In this document: positions 23,279 through 34,816 of the stretch, one piece after another
Position numbering within the stretch: position 1 is the first letter of the stretch
How the letters are laid out: every line of letters starts with the position of its first letter
Notes under the pieces: model-generated
Databases searched by the model: none
Seen by the model: only the letters and a program-made list of their open reading frames with translations
Told to the model about the DNA's origin: nothing
From: Haberlea rhodopensis
Lineage: Eukaryota > Streptophyta > Magnoliopsida > Lamiales > Gesneriaceae
NCBI GenBank assembly: GCA_907163345.1
Contig: CAJQUN010000042.1
Coordinates: forward strand, 2,151,043-2,215,042
Reading direction: 5' to 3'
Length of the DNA stretch: 64,000 nucleotides
Program-made: the position numbers and the translations under genes

Positions 23279-25331
23279 TTAATCTAACAAGCCAACTGAA
23301 GTTGAGCACAACTTCAGTTTATCAATGGTCACCACATTTGTTAACATATCTGCTGGATTCTTACTTCCTTGGATCTTCTCTAATGTTAGCACATCATTCT
23401 CAAGTAGAGACCTGATGAAGTGATAACGGAGACCAATGTGTTTTGTTCTGGAGTGGAATGCTGAATTCTTTGCCAGATGTATTGCACTCTGACTATCACT
23501 ATACAAAACATTCTTCTCCTGGTTGAATCCCAGCTCTGTTAACAAACCCTGAAGCCATATCAACTCTTTACTGGCTTCTGTCACTGCAACATACTCAGCC
23601 TCTGTAGTGTATAAAGCTACAATCTTTTGTATCTGCGACATCCAACTAACAACTGTAGTTCCAACAGTGAATACATAACTTGTGGTGCTTCTCCGGTGAT
23701 CGACATCACCTCCATAGTCTGCATCTACGTAACCTTGTACTTTTAGGTCTCCCTTTCCAAAGTACAAACACTTCTTTGCAGTGCCTCGTAGATACCGTAA
23801 AATCCATTTAACTGCTTCCCAATGAGCCTTTCCTGGATTTGACATAAATCTGCTGACAACTCCCACTGCATGGGCAATGTCTGGCCTTGTACAGACCATC
23901 GCGTACATCAAACTTCCAATGGCTGAAGCATAAGGAACTTTAGCCATGTATTCTTTTTCCTCTTCCGTCTGAGGACACTGGTCCTTGGATAGGCGAAAAT
24001 GACTAGCCAAAGATGTGCTCACTGATTTGGCATCGCCCATGTTGAATCTCTGCAAAACACGATTGATGTACTCCGCCTGAGATAACTGCAAAATTCCCTT
24101 TTGCTTATCTCTCGTGATTTGCATTCCAAGAATCTTTCTTGCTGGACCCAAGTCCTTCATTTCAAATTCTTTTGACAACTGCTGTTTCAAGTTTCTGATT
24201 TCGTCCATATCAGAACCAGCTACTAACATATCATCGACATAAAGTAGCAAAATGATATAACTGGACTTATATCTCTTGAAATAGCAACAATGGTCGGCGT
24301 TGCTCCTCTGGAAACCTTCCTTGTGCATAAAGCCGTCAAACTTTAAGTACCATTGTCTTGGAGCTTGTTTCAGGCCGTACAAGCTCTTTTTCAATTTGCA
24401 CACCTTATTCTCCATCCCTTTCTTTTCGAAACCTTCTGGTTGAAACATATAGATCTCCTTATCAATGTCTCCGTGAAGAAACGCAGTCTTCACGTCCAGT
24501 TGCTCAAGATGGAGGCTTTCACTGGCAACAATACTCAATACAGTCCTAATAGTATTGAGCTTCACAACCGGGGCAAAAATTTCTGAGTAGTCAACTCCTT
24601 CTTTTTGCTGAAACCCTTTGACGACCAGTCGGGCTTTGTATCTCATGGAACCATCATGATCTTCCTTTACCCGATACACCCATTTGTTGTGAAGTGTCTT
24701 CTTGTCCATAGGCAACTCAACAAGTTCCCATGTCTGATTGGACATCAAAGACTTCATCTCGTCTTTCATGGCAAGCTCCCACTTGCCGGCATCTTTGGTC
24801 TGACATGCTTCCTTGTAGCATTCAGGCTCACCTGCGTCGGTTAGCAACATATAGTTCATATACCTTTTGTTAGGTACATGAGGCCGAGAACTCCTTCTCA
24901 ATTCAAGACCTGGAGCAGGAGATGCATCATGCTGCTGCTCCCTGTCTTGATCAATTGATTCCCCTAACTGAGGAATCTCAACTATCTGCTCCACATGACT
25001 TCCTGGGACATCGTCCACCTCTGCATACACTGGCTCACTCTGTTCTGAGTCGCTGACAACTGTGGTATGCATGTCCTTATACATCACTCGTTCATTGAAG
25101 ATAACATCTCTGCTGCGGATTATCTTCTTGTTTTCATTATCCCAAATGCGGTAGCCAAACTCATCTTCACCACAACCAACGAAAGTGCACTTCTTTGATT
25201 TGGGATCAAGTTTGTTTCTGTGTGCATCACTGATATGCACATATACTACACAGCCGAAAAATTTAAGATATGAGAGGTTTACCTCTTTTCCGCTCCATAC
25301 TTCTTCTGGTATTCTGTGCTCGAATGGTACC
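23279..25331 (-). pseudogene. Copia D pol, distal part (RT and RNase H)
   Basis: The frame is open from the edge of the Sirevirus insertion (25331) to the stop at 23279, about 683 codons. It holds the integrase C-terminus (LKFFGCVVYVHISD, WDNENKKIIRSRDVIF), RT motifs LDVKTAFLHGDIDKEIYMFQ, YGLKQAPRQWY and YVDDMLVAGSD, and RNase H with YVDADYGGDVDHRRS, TTEAEYVAVTEASKELIWL and YSDSQSAIHLAKN. All RT catalytic residues appear present. It has no start of its own because the upstream half lies on the other side of Sirevirus A, at 35924-37769. Confidence 0.85.
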
Positions 25332-26444
25332 TGTTAGTCCCGGATCTTATCGATGAGATTTTAAAGATGACAAAACATATCAGACCGGATCGAGAGAAAT
25401 CAGACTGACCATATCGATAGCTCAACAACAGAACAAGCTGATAAGTCACATTACTTATCAGACCGGATCGATGAATATCAGACTGACTCAACCAAAGCTT
25501 CAGATCGATCTCTATCTTTATCAGATCAGAGCAGCTTAGGATACATACAGAATGGCTCCTCAGTCCGAATCATTAACGGCTATTTATTGTAGCATTTAAT
25601 GTTGTAATTAATGCTACAAAGGACCAAAGACTGAAGATTGCCATAATAGGTAAGAAGACAAAGAAGAGCTTACCTGACAGTCGCCGAAAGTATGAACCAG
25701 AACGGCAAGTATCCTGAAGAAGAAGACTGAAGCCTACTCAGAGTTTAAGCAGAGTCAAAGTTGCACATTAAGGGAAATAATGTCGTTGGTACCTTCAACT
25801 ATAAAAGGATGCAACAAAAGGAACTTACAGAGACTTGCTACTGACTCTCGCTGATCAATTGAAAAACGCACAAGAAAGCAAAAACAGCACAAGCTTACAA
25901 GTTCAGAAGCTCTCGAGCTGAAATCATTCTCAAGCACGTTTACTTTGAACATTTGATCATTTAGGATCACTGTGCGCATCTTGTGTTTTCTGTGTTGAAA
26001 ATAGAAGTGAGAAACATATTGTAACTGTCAGACAGAGTGTGTCTGAGCAGATTGAGTGACTAGGAGTTTCAGATTGGTAGTGAGGTAAATCCAGTCTGAA
26101 TCGGGTTTATACAACAGGATTGTATAAATCAAAGTCTTCTAGTATAAACCTTCCTTAATTGGAAGAAGGGGAGACGTAGAAGGATTACAGCACCTTCGAA
26201 CTTCCAGAAACATATCCTGTGTATCTTATTTCTGCACTCGTTCTTTCTCACTAGCCATCGAGCCGTTCTTACATACAAGAATAGACCGTTCCGCACTTAT
26301 ATTTTCAGTGGTCTGTTTTGTACAAGAATTGATTAAGAAACAGATTTCTTTCACTAATCCGAAAGAAATCACGAAGGATTAATTTTTAGAAGGAGTGTTC
26401 ATTCACCCCCCCCCCCCTCTAAACACTCCGGACCGATCCTAACA
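25332..26444 (+). repeat. 5' LTR of Sirevirus A
   Basis: 1113 bp, TGTTAGTCCCGG to ATCCTAACA. TATA box CTATAAAAGG at 25799-25808. Rich in CAGACCGGATCGA-type motifs. A C homopolymer (about 26406-26417) near the end is longer than in the 3' LTR. Confidence 0.92.
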
Positions 26445-26446
26445 AG

Positions 26447-26459
26447 TGGTATCAGAGCC
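26447..26459 (+). other. Primer-binding site of Sirevirus A
   Basis: TGGTATCAGAGCC, two bases after the LTR; complement of the 3' end of plant initiator tRNA-Met. Confidence 0.9.
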
Positions 26460-26491
26460 AGGTTATCTTAATCAGCTAATCACTCGAGCTG

Positions 26492-27604
26492 ATGGCATCA
26501 TTCAACAAAATCCCTATGTTCTCAAAAGAAGACTATGATGACTGGAGAATCAGAATGCAAGCTCATCTAGCCGCTCAGGATGACGATATGTGGTTCGTCA
26601 TCACTGATGGACCAATGAAGATTCTAAAAATAAATACAGCAGTCGCCATTACTGGTGGAGAACCACAAATGGTAGAAAAGGACAGATCCCTCTGGACGAA
26701 TGAGGAAAGAAAGAAAGCAAATCTCGATAATGTGGCCAAAGACATCTTGTTCAAGACATTGGACAAGAACATGTTCAGCAAAATCAAAATGTGCTATACT
26801 GCCAAAGAAATTTGGGAGAAGATAGCACAGCTATGTGAAGGCAACGACCAGACCAAAGAAAACAAGTTAACTGTTGCTCTTCAAAGATTTGAGAGCATAA
26901 AGATGAAAAGTGGAGAAACTCTAAATGAGTTTGATGAAAGAGTCACTGGCATCATAAATGAACTGAATGGTCTGGGGAAGGAATATTCTAACAGAGAGAT
27001 CGCTCTGAAAGTTATGAGAGCTCTGCCAAAGGAATGGAATGTTAAGACCATTGCCATGAGGGAATCAAAAGATCTTAACAAGGTTGAACTTCATGATCTG
27101 TTTGCAGATCTTAAGGCCTATGAGTTTGAACTGATAAGCAGAGGTGAAGCAGAGACGTTCATCTCTCAACCAAACAAGGCCCTGGCAGCCATTCCAGACC
27201 AGATCGCTTCAACATCAGACCGATCTGCTGAACAGATAAGTAACAATGCTATGTCATTATTTATCAAGAAATTCGGTAAATTTATGTCTAAGAATAAGAG
27301 GAACTTCAACCCCTCTCATCATTATAAATCAAGGAAAGATGATACTGTTAACGATCAGGCTTGCTACAATTGTGGTAAGACCGGACATTTTATTGCAGAT
27401 TGCACCAGACCGAAGAAAGAAGAACGGAAAGAGAAGCATCGTGATGATAGGAAGAAGAAGCACTACAAAGACAGCAAGAATCATGGAAAATCCCAAAAAG
27501 TCCTAGTAGCTGAAGAAGGAAACAGCAAATGGGCTCAGACAGACTCAGACTCGGAAAGCTCTGAATATTCTTCCAGCGAAAGCGAAGAAGATATTCAATG
27601 TTAA
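26492..27604 (+). pseudogene. Sirevirus A gag, N-terminal part
   Basis: ATG at 26492, 33 bp after the primer site. 370 codons: the UBN2-type capsid region (FSKEDYDDWRIRMQAHLAAQ, IWEKIAQLCEGNDQTKENKL, FDERVTGIINELNGLGKEYS), a CCHC knuckle CYNCGKTGHFIADC and an acidic Ser-rich tail. It closes with TAA at 27602-27604, followed at once by ATG in the same frame. Sirevirus B reads CTA at that codon, so the stop is probably a private mutation and gag normally continues into 27605-28444. Confidence 0.85.
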
Positions 27605-28444
27605 ATGGCAGACGAAGAGATGAGTCAGACAGACGAGGTATATGATCTTGAGTCAAATGAATTTACACGAGAAGAGCTCATGTCCGCACTGCAAGACATG
27701 GCTAATGATTATAGGATCTTAGCTGAATCATTTGAGAAGAATAAAGCTAAAGTCAGTGATCAAATGGATGAGCACAACAAACCAAGCTGCTCTGAGCAGG
27801 GTGAGTGCAACAATCTCCAGATCGAGCTGAATAAGCTGAAAATCTCTTATGATCGGCTACATGAAGAAAATAAGAGAATTAGCACACAAAATGCTAAGCT
27901 CTCTCATATATTCAAAACATGGACAAAATCCAGAACATCCTTGGAAGAATTACAAGAGGTTCAAAGAAACGTCGGTGATTTCACCGGCATAGGCTTTGAC
28001 ACCAAAGAATGCACCAAAGATGAATCTGAGCTGTTGCTGGTAAAGAACCAAGTCAAACAAATGACATTTGTTAAATCCAGCACAGTATATGAGACTGAAG
28101 CACCTAAGATTCAAACAGGAGTCTCTTACGTGAATCAAAATCTGAGAAAAGGAATTGGTTATGTTGACCAAACCAAAGAAAAGGCACCAGCAAGATTTGC
28201 GTCTATCAGACCAAATCCAAAGGTGCAAGATCGAAGGCAAGGAAGACAATACAATTACTATAATTCAAAACCGATTCAACGAAGATATAGACTACCATAT
28301 GAGAATCAAAGGTTTTCACAGCGCACACATTATCACACACAACATCAAAACAGACCAGCACACAGCACACCTTACACACACAAGCCATTGAAGCTGATAC
28401 AGGTGTGGGTTCCCAAAGGGCTAATCTGTTCTGGACCCAAATAG
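27605..28444 (+). CDS. Sirevirus A gag, C-terminal extension
   Basis: 279 codons in the gag frame. The N-terminal half is acidic coiled coil (LQDMANDYRILAESFEKNKA; LNKLKISYDRLHEENKRIST), the rest basic and rich in Arg, Tyr, Gln and His (RRQGRQYNYYNSKPIQRRYR), suggesting RNA binding. It ends at TAG 28442-28444 after KLIQVWVPKGLICSGPK; the same stop and the same frame change before pol occur in Sirevirus B. Long gag C-termini of this kind are usual in Sireviruses. Confidence 0.7.
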   Translation: MADEEMSQTDEVYDLESNEFTREELMSALQDMANDYRILAESFEKNKAKVSDQMDEHNKPSCSEQGECNNLQIELNKLKISYDRLHEENKRISTQNAKLSHIFKTWTKSRTSLEELQEVQRNVGDFTGIGFDTKECTKDESELLLVKNQVKQMTFVKSSTVYETEAPKIQTGVSYVNQNLRKGIGYVDQTKEKAPARFASIRPNPKVQDRRQGRQYNYYNSKPIQRRYRLPYENQRFSQRTHYHTQHQNRPAHSTPYTHKPLKLIQVWVPKGLICSGPK

Positions 28445-28471
28445 GATTGGGTACCAACAATAATTATATTT

Positions 28472-29841
28472 GATGACAGGTACCGAAGAAACTCGCATCA
28501 GACTGGTATTTGGACAGTGGGTGTTCCCGTCACATGACTGGAAACATCGAGCTGCTGTCTGAAGTCACAGAATGTACTGGACCCAAGATCATCTTCGGAG
28601 ATAACTCAAAGGGTAAGACCGTGGGCAAGGGTAAGATTGTCCATGGTAACATTATTATCAATGATGTGCTGTTAGTTGAAAATCTGTGCTATAATCTGGT
28701 CAGTATAAGTCAACTTTGTGATAATGGTTATGCTGTAGAATTTCACAAACACACTTGCACTGTTAAATCATCGGACGGTATAACCATGCTCGTAGGAATC
28801 AGGAATGGAAATACATATAAGATTAACTGGAATCATGCTCAACCTGATAATCCTACTTGCTTCATCGCTAACAATGATAATAAACATTGGCTGTGGCATA
28901 AGCGTTTGAATCATATAAACTTTAAGACCATTTCCAGCCTGTGTAAACATAATTTAGTTATCGGTCTGCCCAATATCGATTTTGCTAAGGATAAGATCTG
29001 CGAAGCTTGCCAAATGGGCAAACAGATCAGATCATCCTTCAAGAACAAGAATGCCAAATCCTCCTCCCGCTGCTTAGAATTATTGCATATGGACTTGTTT
29101 GGTCCCATACCAATAACAAGTTTAGGGGGAATGCGGTATACTCTTGTTGTTATTGATGATTACTCACGCTTTACATGGACTATATTTTTTAGCAGTAAAG
29201 ATCAGACCGGTCCGAAGTTGATCAAGCTGCTGAAACGCACTCAGAACGAGAAATCATCCAGCATAGACAGGATTCGTAGTGACAAAGGCACTGAGTTTTC
29301 AAATCAGAATCTTGAATCCTTTCTAGAAGATCATGGAATCAAGCATGAGTTTTCAGCCGCTCGAACTCCTCAACAGAATGGAGTTGCAGAACGAAGAAAC
29401 AGAACGCTCAAGGAAGCAGCAAGAACAATGCTTGCTGATTCTGGAATTTCGCAAAAGTTCTGGGCAGAAGCTGTAAACACTGCTTGCTACACTCAAAATC
29501 GGTCCATGATCAACAAGAAGCTGAACCTTACCCCATATGAAATATGGACTGGTAACAGACCATCTATTTCTCACTTTCATATTTTTGGCTACAAATGCTT
29601 CGTTCACAACAATGGTAAGAATCATCTTACAGCATTTGAAGCTAAGTCAGATAATGGAATATTTTTAGGATATTCATCAACTAGCAAAGCTTATCGAATT
29701 TTTAATAATCGAACCTTAACTGTAGAAGAATCTGTTCATGTAGTTTTTGATGAATCTTTATGTGTTGAGGGCAACAAAGAATCAATTCAAAATCAGATGA
29801 AAATATCCATCTCGAAGCTAACAATGATGATGAGATTGTAG
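28472..29841 (+). pseudogene. Sirevirus A pol, protease and integrase part
   Basis: The pol frame opens after TGATGA near 28475 and has no ATG before DWYLDSGCSRHMTG, the aspartic protease motif. Then pre-integrase HKRLNHINFKTI with CEACQMGKQIRSSF, the integrase core with MDLFGPIPITSLGGMRY, IRSDKGTEFSN and RRNRTLKEAARTML (D, D, E residues), and the integrase C-terminus FLGYSSTSKAYRIF. One base is missing near 29798 relative to Sirevirus B, throwing the frame out to a stop at 29841. The gag-pol frame change itself looks normal for the family. Confidence 0.85.
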
Positions 29842-31655
29842 CTAACAGGTCAAGAGACAATCCACCAGAACCAGAATTACCAGACAGACCGGTTCAAGCC
29901 ATTGAAGCTTCTTCAGATCGAGCTGATCCGGACAATCTTCACTCAAATGTTAAAGCATATGCTGATCATGCTGCTACTCATCCGACCGGACCAGACAATC
30001 CAGAGTCAAGCTATCGATGGACTAAGAAGCATCCACCCAATCTAGTAATTGGTAGTCCCTCTGCACCGATCAGAACCAGAGGACAGATGATGGATGAATT
30101 CACACATGCTGCTTTCATCTCTACTCTGGAACCTAAGAAAATCAATGAAGCTCTAACTGATTTCAACTGGATTAAGGCCATGCAAGAAGAGCTGAATCAA
30201 TTCGAACAAAATCAAGTTTGGAGTCTAACCCCCAGACCAAGCGATCTGCCTGTCATTGGAACCAGATGGGTTTTCAGAAATAAGCTGAACGCAGATGGAA
30301 CTGTGGTTAGAAACAAAGCCAGACTGGTGGCACAAGGATTCAGACAAGAAGAAGGAATCGACTTCGATGAATCATTTGCACCAGTCGCCAGACTTGAAGC
30401 CATCCGGATCTTTCTTGCATATGCTGCCTTTAAAGACTTCAAAGTGTATCAGATGGACGCTAAGAGCGCTTTTCTTAATGGCAAGCTTCAGGAAGAAGTC
30501 TACATTGAGCAACCACCTGTATTTCAAGACCATTTGCATCCCAATCATGTGTATATACTGAATAAAGCAGTGTATGGTCTGAAACAAGCTCCAAGAGCCT
30601 GGTATGACACTATATCTCAATTTCTGCTGAACCATGATTTCCAGATCGGCTCAGTAGATAAAACTCTCTTTAAATTTATTAAGGGGGAACATACCCTATT
30701 AGTTCAGATTTACGTTGATGACATAATCTTTGGGTCAACTAACCCCAAATTGTGCGAGAAATTTTCTAAGTTAATGCAGGGACAGTTTGAGATGAGCATG
30801 ATGGGAGAACTTTCATTCTTTTTGGGTCTCCAAGTAAAACAGCTCAACAATGGTATTTTCATCAATCAGACCAAGTATACCAAAGAGCTCCTCAAGAGAT
30901 TTGGAATGGAAACATGCTCAACTGCATCAACTCCTATGAGTCCAACAATCAAGTTAGACAAAGATGAAGGGGGAACAGCAGTTGAAGTAACCATGTATAG
31001 AGGACTAATCGGATCGCTATTGTATCTTACAGCGAGCCGGCCTGATATTATGTTCTCAGTCTGTATGTGCGCCAGATTTCAATCAGAACCAAAGCAATCA
31101 CATTTTATTGCTGCCAAGCGTATTCTGAAATACTTAAAAGGATCTCAGAACGTTGGTCTTTGGTACTCCAAAGATTCAAACTTCAGCTTGATCGGATATT
31201 CAGATACAGACTACGCTTGGTGTAAGATTGATCGTAAAAGCACCAGTGGAACATGTCAATTTCTAGGTGAAAGATTGATCTCTTGGTTCAGCAAAAAGCA
31301 GACATCGATTGCCACATCCACAGCTGAAGCAGAGTATCTAGCCGCTGGAAGCTGTTGCGCTCAAATGCTCTGGATTCAACACCAGCTCAAAGACTATGGC
31401 ATCCAAGCTGTTGACTCTCCGATATTTTGCGACAACACAAGTGCAATCGCTATAACGTATAATCCAGTTTTGCACTCTCGAACAAAGCACATTGATATAC
31501 GCCATCACTTTATTCGAGATCATGTTGGCAAAAAGGAAATTCGGATCGAGCACATCTCAACAGAGCAGCAAGCAGCAGACATCTTCACCAAACCGCTCCC
31601 AGAGGCTAAGTGTAATTATTTTCGTCAAATTCTTGGATTAATTGACTTATCTTAA
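29800..31655 (+). pseudogene. Sirevirus A pol, RT and RNase H part
   Basis: Continues pol in the shifted frame. RT: WVFRNKLNADGTVVRNKARL, MDAKSAFLNGKLQEEVYIEQ, VYGLKQAPRAWYD, YVDDIIFGS. RNase H: YSDTDYAWCKIDRKSTSGTC, TSTAEAEYLAAGSCCAQMLW, FCDNTSAIAI, LHSRTKHIDIRHHFIRDHVG and ADIFTKPLPEAK. Intact to TAA at 31655. A Gly expected after the SDADYA motif is Trp here. Confidence 0.88.
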
Positions 31656-32039
31656 TAGTTTAGATGTTTTCTTACTTTCGCACTTAAAGATTTTTGTTAC
31701 CACAGATTGATAATACAATGTTCAGAAAGACACAGACCGGTCCGAACTTTCAGACCGATCTATGTCAATCTGATGTTATCCCATGATCTGTTTGGACAAT
31801 ACATTTTTTGCACAAAAACAGCCCGGACTGATCGCATTTTAACCGCCTTAACTATATGTTATCCTGACCGTTTATTTTTGAATTTCTTTTCATCAGTCAT
31901 CGAGATAAAGACACGTGTCTTCTCTCTCCTATTTAGCGGGCTGAACATTTCATTTTATTTCACTTTTTACAAATTACCGCTATCTGTTTTCTTACTCTCT
32001 CACTCTCCTAAATCTTCGCATTCGTTTGATTTCATTCCA
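31656..32039 (+). promoter_or_regulatory. Conserved pol-to-env intergenic region of Sirevirus A
   Basis: 384 non-coding bp. Shares with Sirevirus B (62599-62995) blocks such as CACAGACCGGTCCGAACT, a palindromic ACCGGT motif (31737-31742), and ACACGTGTCTTCTCTCTCCT at 31911-31930, which holds a G-box-like CACGTG core about 125 bp before the env-like ATG. Conservation in two divergent copies suggests a role in expressing the downstream ORF, but this is inference. Confidence 0.45.
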
Positions 32040-34563
32040 ATGGCTACCATCACTCATAACTCCCTCTCCGTTGAGTTTAATGATATTTACAGGGCAGAAG
32101 ATGCAGAGATGGTGTCCATCTTCAGAGCTTTGGAATCTTCTGGTCTGAGAAACTTTCTGGAATGCGGCACCGTTGTTTATGAATCGAATCCGCGAACTAT
32201 TCGCCAATGCCGTCTCCCAGAAGACATCCATATCTACTACTGTCAAGGGCAAATATTTTGAGATCTCGCCGATGACGCTGGCCAAAACCTTTGGCCTCCC
32301 CAATTCCGGACTGACAGAATTTGGACAGATTCCTCAGGCGTCACTCTCAGATCTTCAAGGGAAGATATCTATTCTTGGCCACCGCCTGCAACCATCGTTT
32401 AAGAAGAAGGAAATGCTCTTTCATTTCCAGGTGCTGTGCGAGATAGTGGGTAAGCCTCTGTTGGGCAAAGCAGGAAGTTTTGACGCTGTGACCGCAGAGA
32501 AGTTCAGGGCTATGGCGGCTATTGTATCCGGACAGAAGATGAACTGGTCTGTGATTCTGTTTGGAGTTCTGATGGAAACAGTGATTGCATCGAAACAAGC
32601 TGTATGCTTTGCTGTTCCTCTCAGCAAGCTACTGGAGTCTTTGGAGATCGAGCTGGGAAAGCAGTCCGCTCTCAGCCCCTTTAAGATTCTAAACTCCAAA
32701 GGACTTGCATTGCTGAAGTCCAAGAGTGCTCCGCCTACTCCTGCTACTCTGGCTACAGTCAAGATTGAGAAGGGCGAAGAACAAGCTGTTGCGCGCAAAC
32801 CTCGCGTCAAGCGCAAACTGACCATCCAGACTGATTCGGAAGAAACTCAGTCTGCTCCCTCGCCACCAACCAAGCCATTTCCCAAAAAGCCAAGAACCCA
32901 GATTACCAAGCCCAGCAAACCATTACCCCTGAAAGCCTTACCCATATTGCCTCCAACTAAAGCCACCCCTGCACCCCAACCTTCCATCCAACCTTCACAA
33001 GCTTCAACCCTTGCACCCAAAGTCACCGTTAGACTTCCCTCTGCCATTCCCACGGTCAAAGGAATAGTTATCACTGAGTTGGGAGATTATACCCAATCAG
33101 GGATCAAGTCCCCCTCCTCCACCGGCAAGGGAAAAGCCATTCTCTCCGAACTCCTCTCCTCTAAACCCAAATCTGCAGCGCAGACAGCCATCGACATCGC
33201 TATGGAGGATGTTGATGAGAAGGTGAAGGCACTCATTGTGGTCTTTGATGAATATGTCCAGTACCGGACTATCAACCACATTGAGTTATTCTTCGGTAAG
33301 CTGAGCAGACTGAAGAAGATGGAAGAGGAAGTTCTGAAAGGAACAGAGACTGATGATGTTCGGCTTGCCGTGCAGCGCAAAGAGCTATTTACGGCTAATC
33401 AAAGATTCTGTATAGCCACTCTGCTCCTAGCTGCTAAGAAAGAGAACTTTGATCCACTTGCTCCAACTGCCAGAGATGATGGGGCTATTATTGCTCAACT
33501 CGATATGGATGTTCATGCTCTTCACTTAGCTGTCCGTTTTTAACGACAGAAGCTCAGCATATCCACTCCAGCCACCAGCCCGGATCACCATTCTGCAAGC
33601 AAGACTCTGGCAGAACCGTTCGTTGAGGTTATTCCTTCTGATGCAGCAGACCAGACGGCCGAGCCAGCCGCAGATCAGACTGCAGAGCAAATACCAGATC
33701 AGCCTGCAGAGCAAGTACCAGATCAGACTGCAGAGCCACTACCAGACCAGACAGCGGAGCAGCCATTGCCTAATGCTCCGTCTGTGCCCGATGATGAACC
33801 ATTGAATGTATTGTTGGACTCTCCAACAACCTCCATTCCTTTGGGGTCCTCAGCCTCCCGTGCACAAATCAGTCCAACAGTAGAACTGGCAACAGTTGGC
33901 GCTTCAGACTTCGTCGATCCGGATCTGGTGGTGTCCACCGTTGTTGCAGCTCTCCAGATTGAGGAGCCTTCCAGACCCAGCACTCCTCTAGTCCAATCAG
34001 ATGAAGATATGGCCTTTATTCAAATATTTTCTTCGGATCTGGTCACCTTGATCCGGTCCGAAAGTCACCAAGTTGTTGTATCTTCACTTGTCCCGGTTGC
34101 TGAAGACGATGAACAGGCTTTGTCCTCATCAGATCGCTCTCCCAGCCAACAATCTGATGCACCTCCATTTCTGGCAAGGACTCTTCAGCACCTCTCTGAC
34201 AACTGCCTGTCACTCTCTCAACGCGTTCTCGAAGTTCATCAAGGTCAGAGGCTTACAGCTTTGGACTTTGATTCATTCAAAGAGAAGATGACTGACAGTA
34301 TCGGAAGCCTTCAGCGAGGCATAAACGATCTGTTTTCTCAACAAGCCTCTTATAAGAACAGTCTGAGAAAAGAGCAGATCGAACTAGCCACTGAAGTCAG
34401 AGCATCTGTTGCCAATTCCCTCCGCGCTCAAGACGTTCGTCTTGACGCTATCAGCGCGCAGCTAGCACAAGTTGTTGACTTTCTTCAAGAGATTGCTGCT
34501 GACAAAAAGGGGGAAAAGAAGAAAGACTTCAGGCCGCCTCCGTCTCAGTCTTCTAGAAAATAA
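32040..34563 (+). pseudogene. Sirevirus A env-like ORF (ORF3)
   Basis: ATG at 32040 (MATITHNSLSVEF). The frame slips near 32187, where two bases appear lost relative to Sirevirus B, and is resumed in the frame ending at TAA 33541-33543; coding then continues in the same frame to 34563. Total coding length is about 840 codons. Order of parts: a globular N-terminal region with KTFGLPNSGLTEFGQIP; a basic Pro/Lys/Thr-rich linker; an eight-residue repeat (DQTAEP/DQTAEQ, about 33655-33760); and a C-terminal coiled coil (VLEVHQGQRLTALDFDSFKE; IELATEVRASVANSLRAQDV) with a lysine-rich tail. No signal peptide or transmembrane segment is obvious by eye, so 'env-like' is by position. Function is unknown in this group. 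Confidence 0.7.
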
Positions 34564-34816
34564 TATTTTCAGACTGTCTGTATTTAGGATTTTTTGGTGA
34601 TCAATAAAAATCCTCTTTCGATTAAGTCCGTGTTCATTTATTTTGAACTACAATATAAGGCTTAATAATAAAGGTTTAATCGATCCAACTTAATGATGTT
34701 CATTTATTTTGAACAAGAAAGAGTAATCGATCCGAAAGTTTTCGCTTCAGAGTTCTCATCAGACTGGTTAAAAAGACTTAGAAGCTAGGTTTTGTCATCA
34801 TCAAAAAGGGGGAATT
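34564..34816 (+). other. Sirevirus A 3' untranslated region and polypurine tract
   Basis: Contains two related segments with TTCATTTATTTTGAAC (near 34635 and 34700) and ATCGATCC motifs, then the polypurine tract AAAAAGGGGGAATT (34803-34816) touching the LTR. Repeated blocks before the polypurine tract are known from Sireviruses. Confidence 0.7.

Noticed and set aside
28453..28484. A mini-intron starting GTACC and ending GACAG at the Sirevirus gag-pol junction
   Set aside because: About 29 bases is too short for a plant intron, and the gag stop lies upstream of it so removal would not join gag to pol.
32347..33380. Several minus-strand frames opposite the env-like ORF
   Set aside because: Codon-composition shadows of the plus-strand ORF; no domain and no splice or promoter support.
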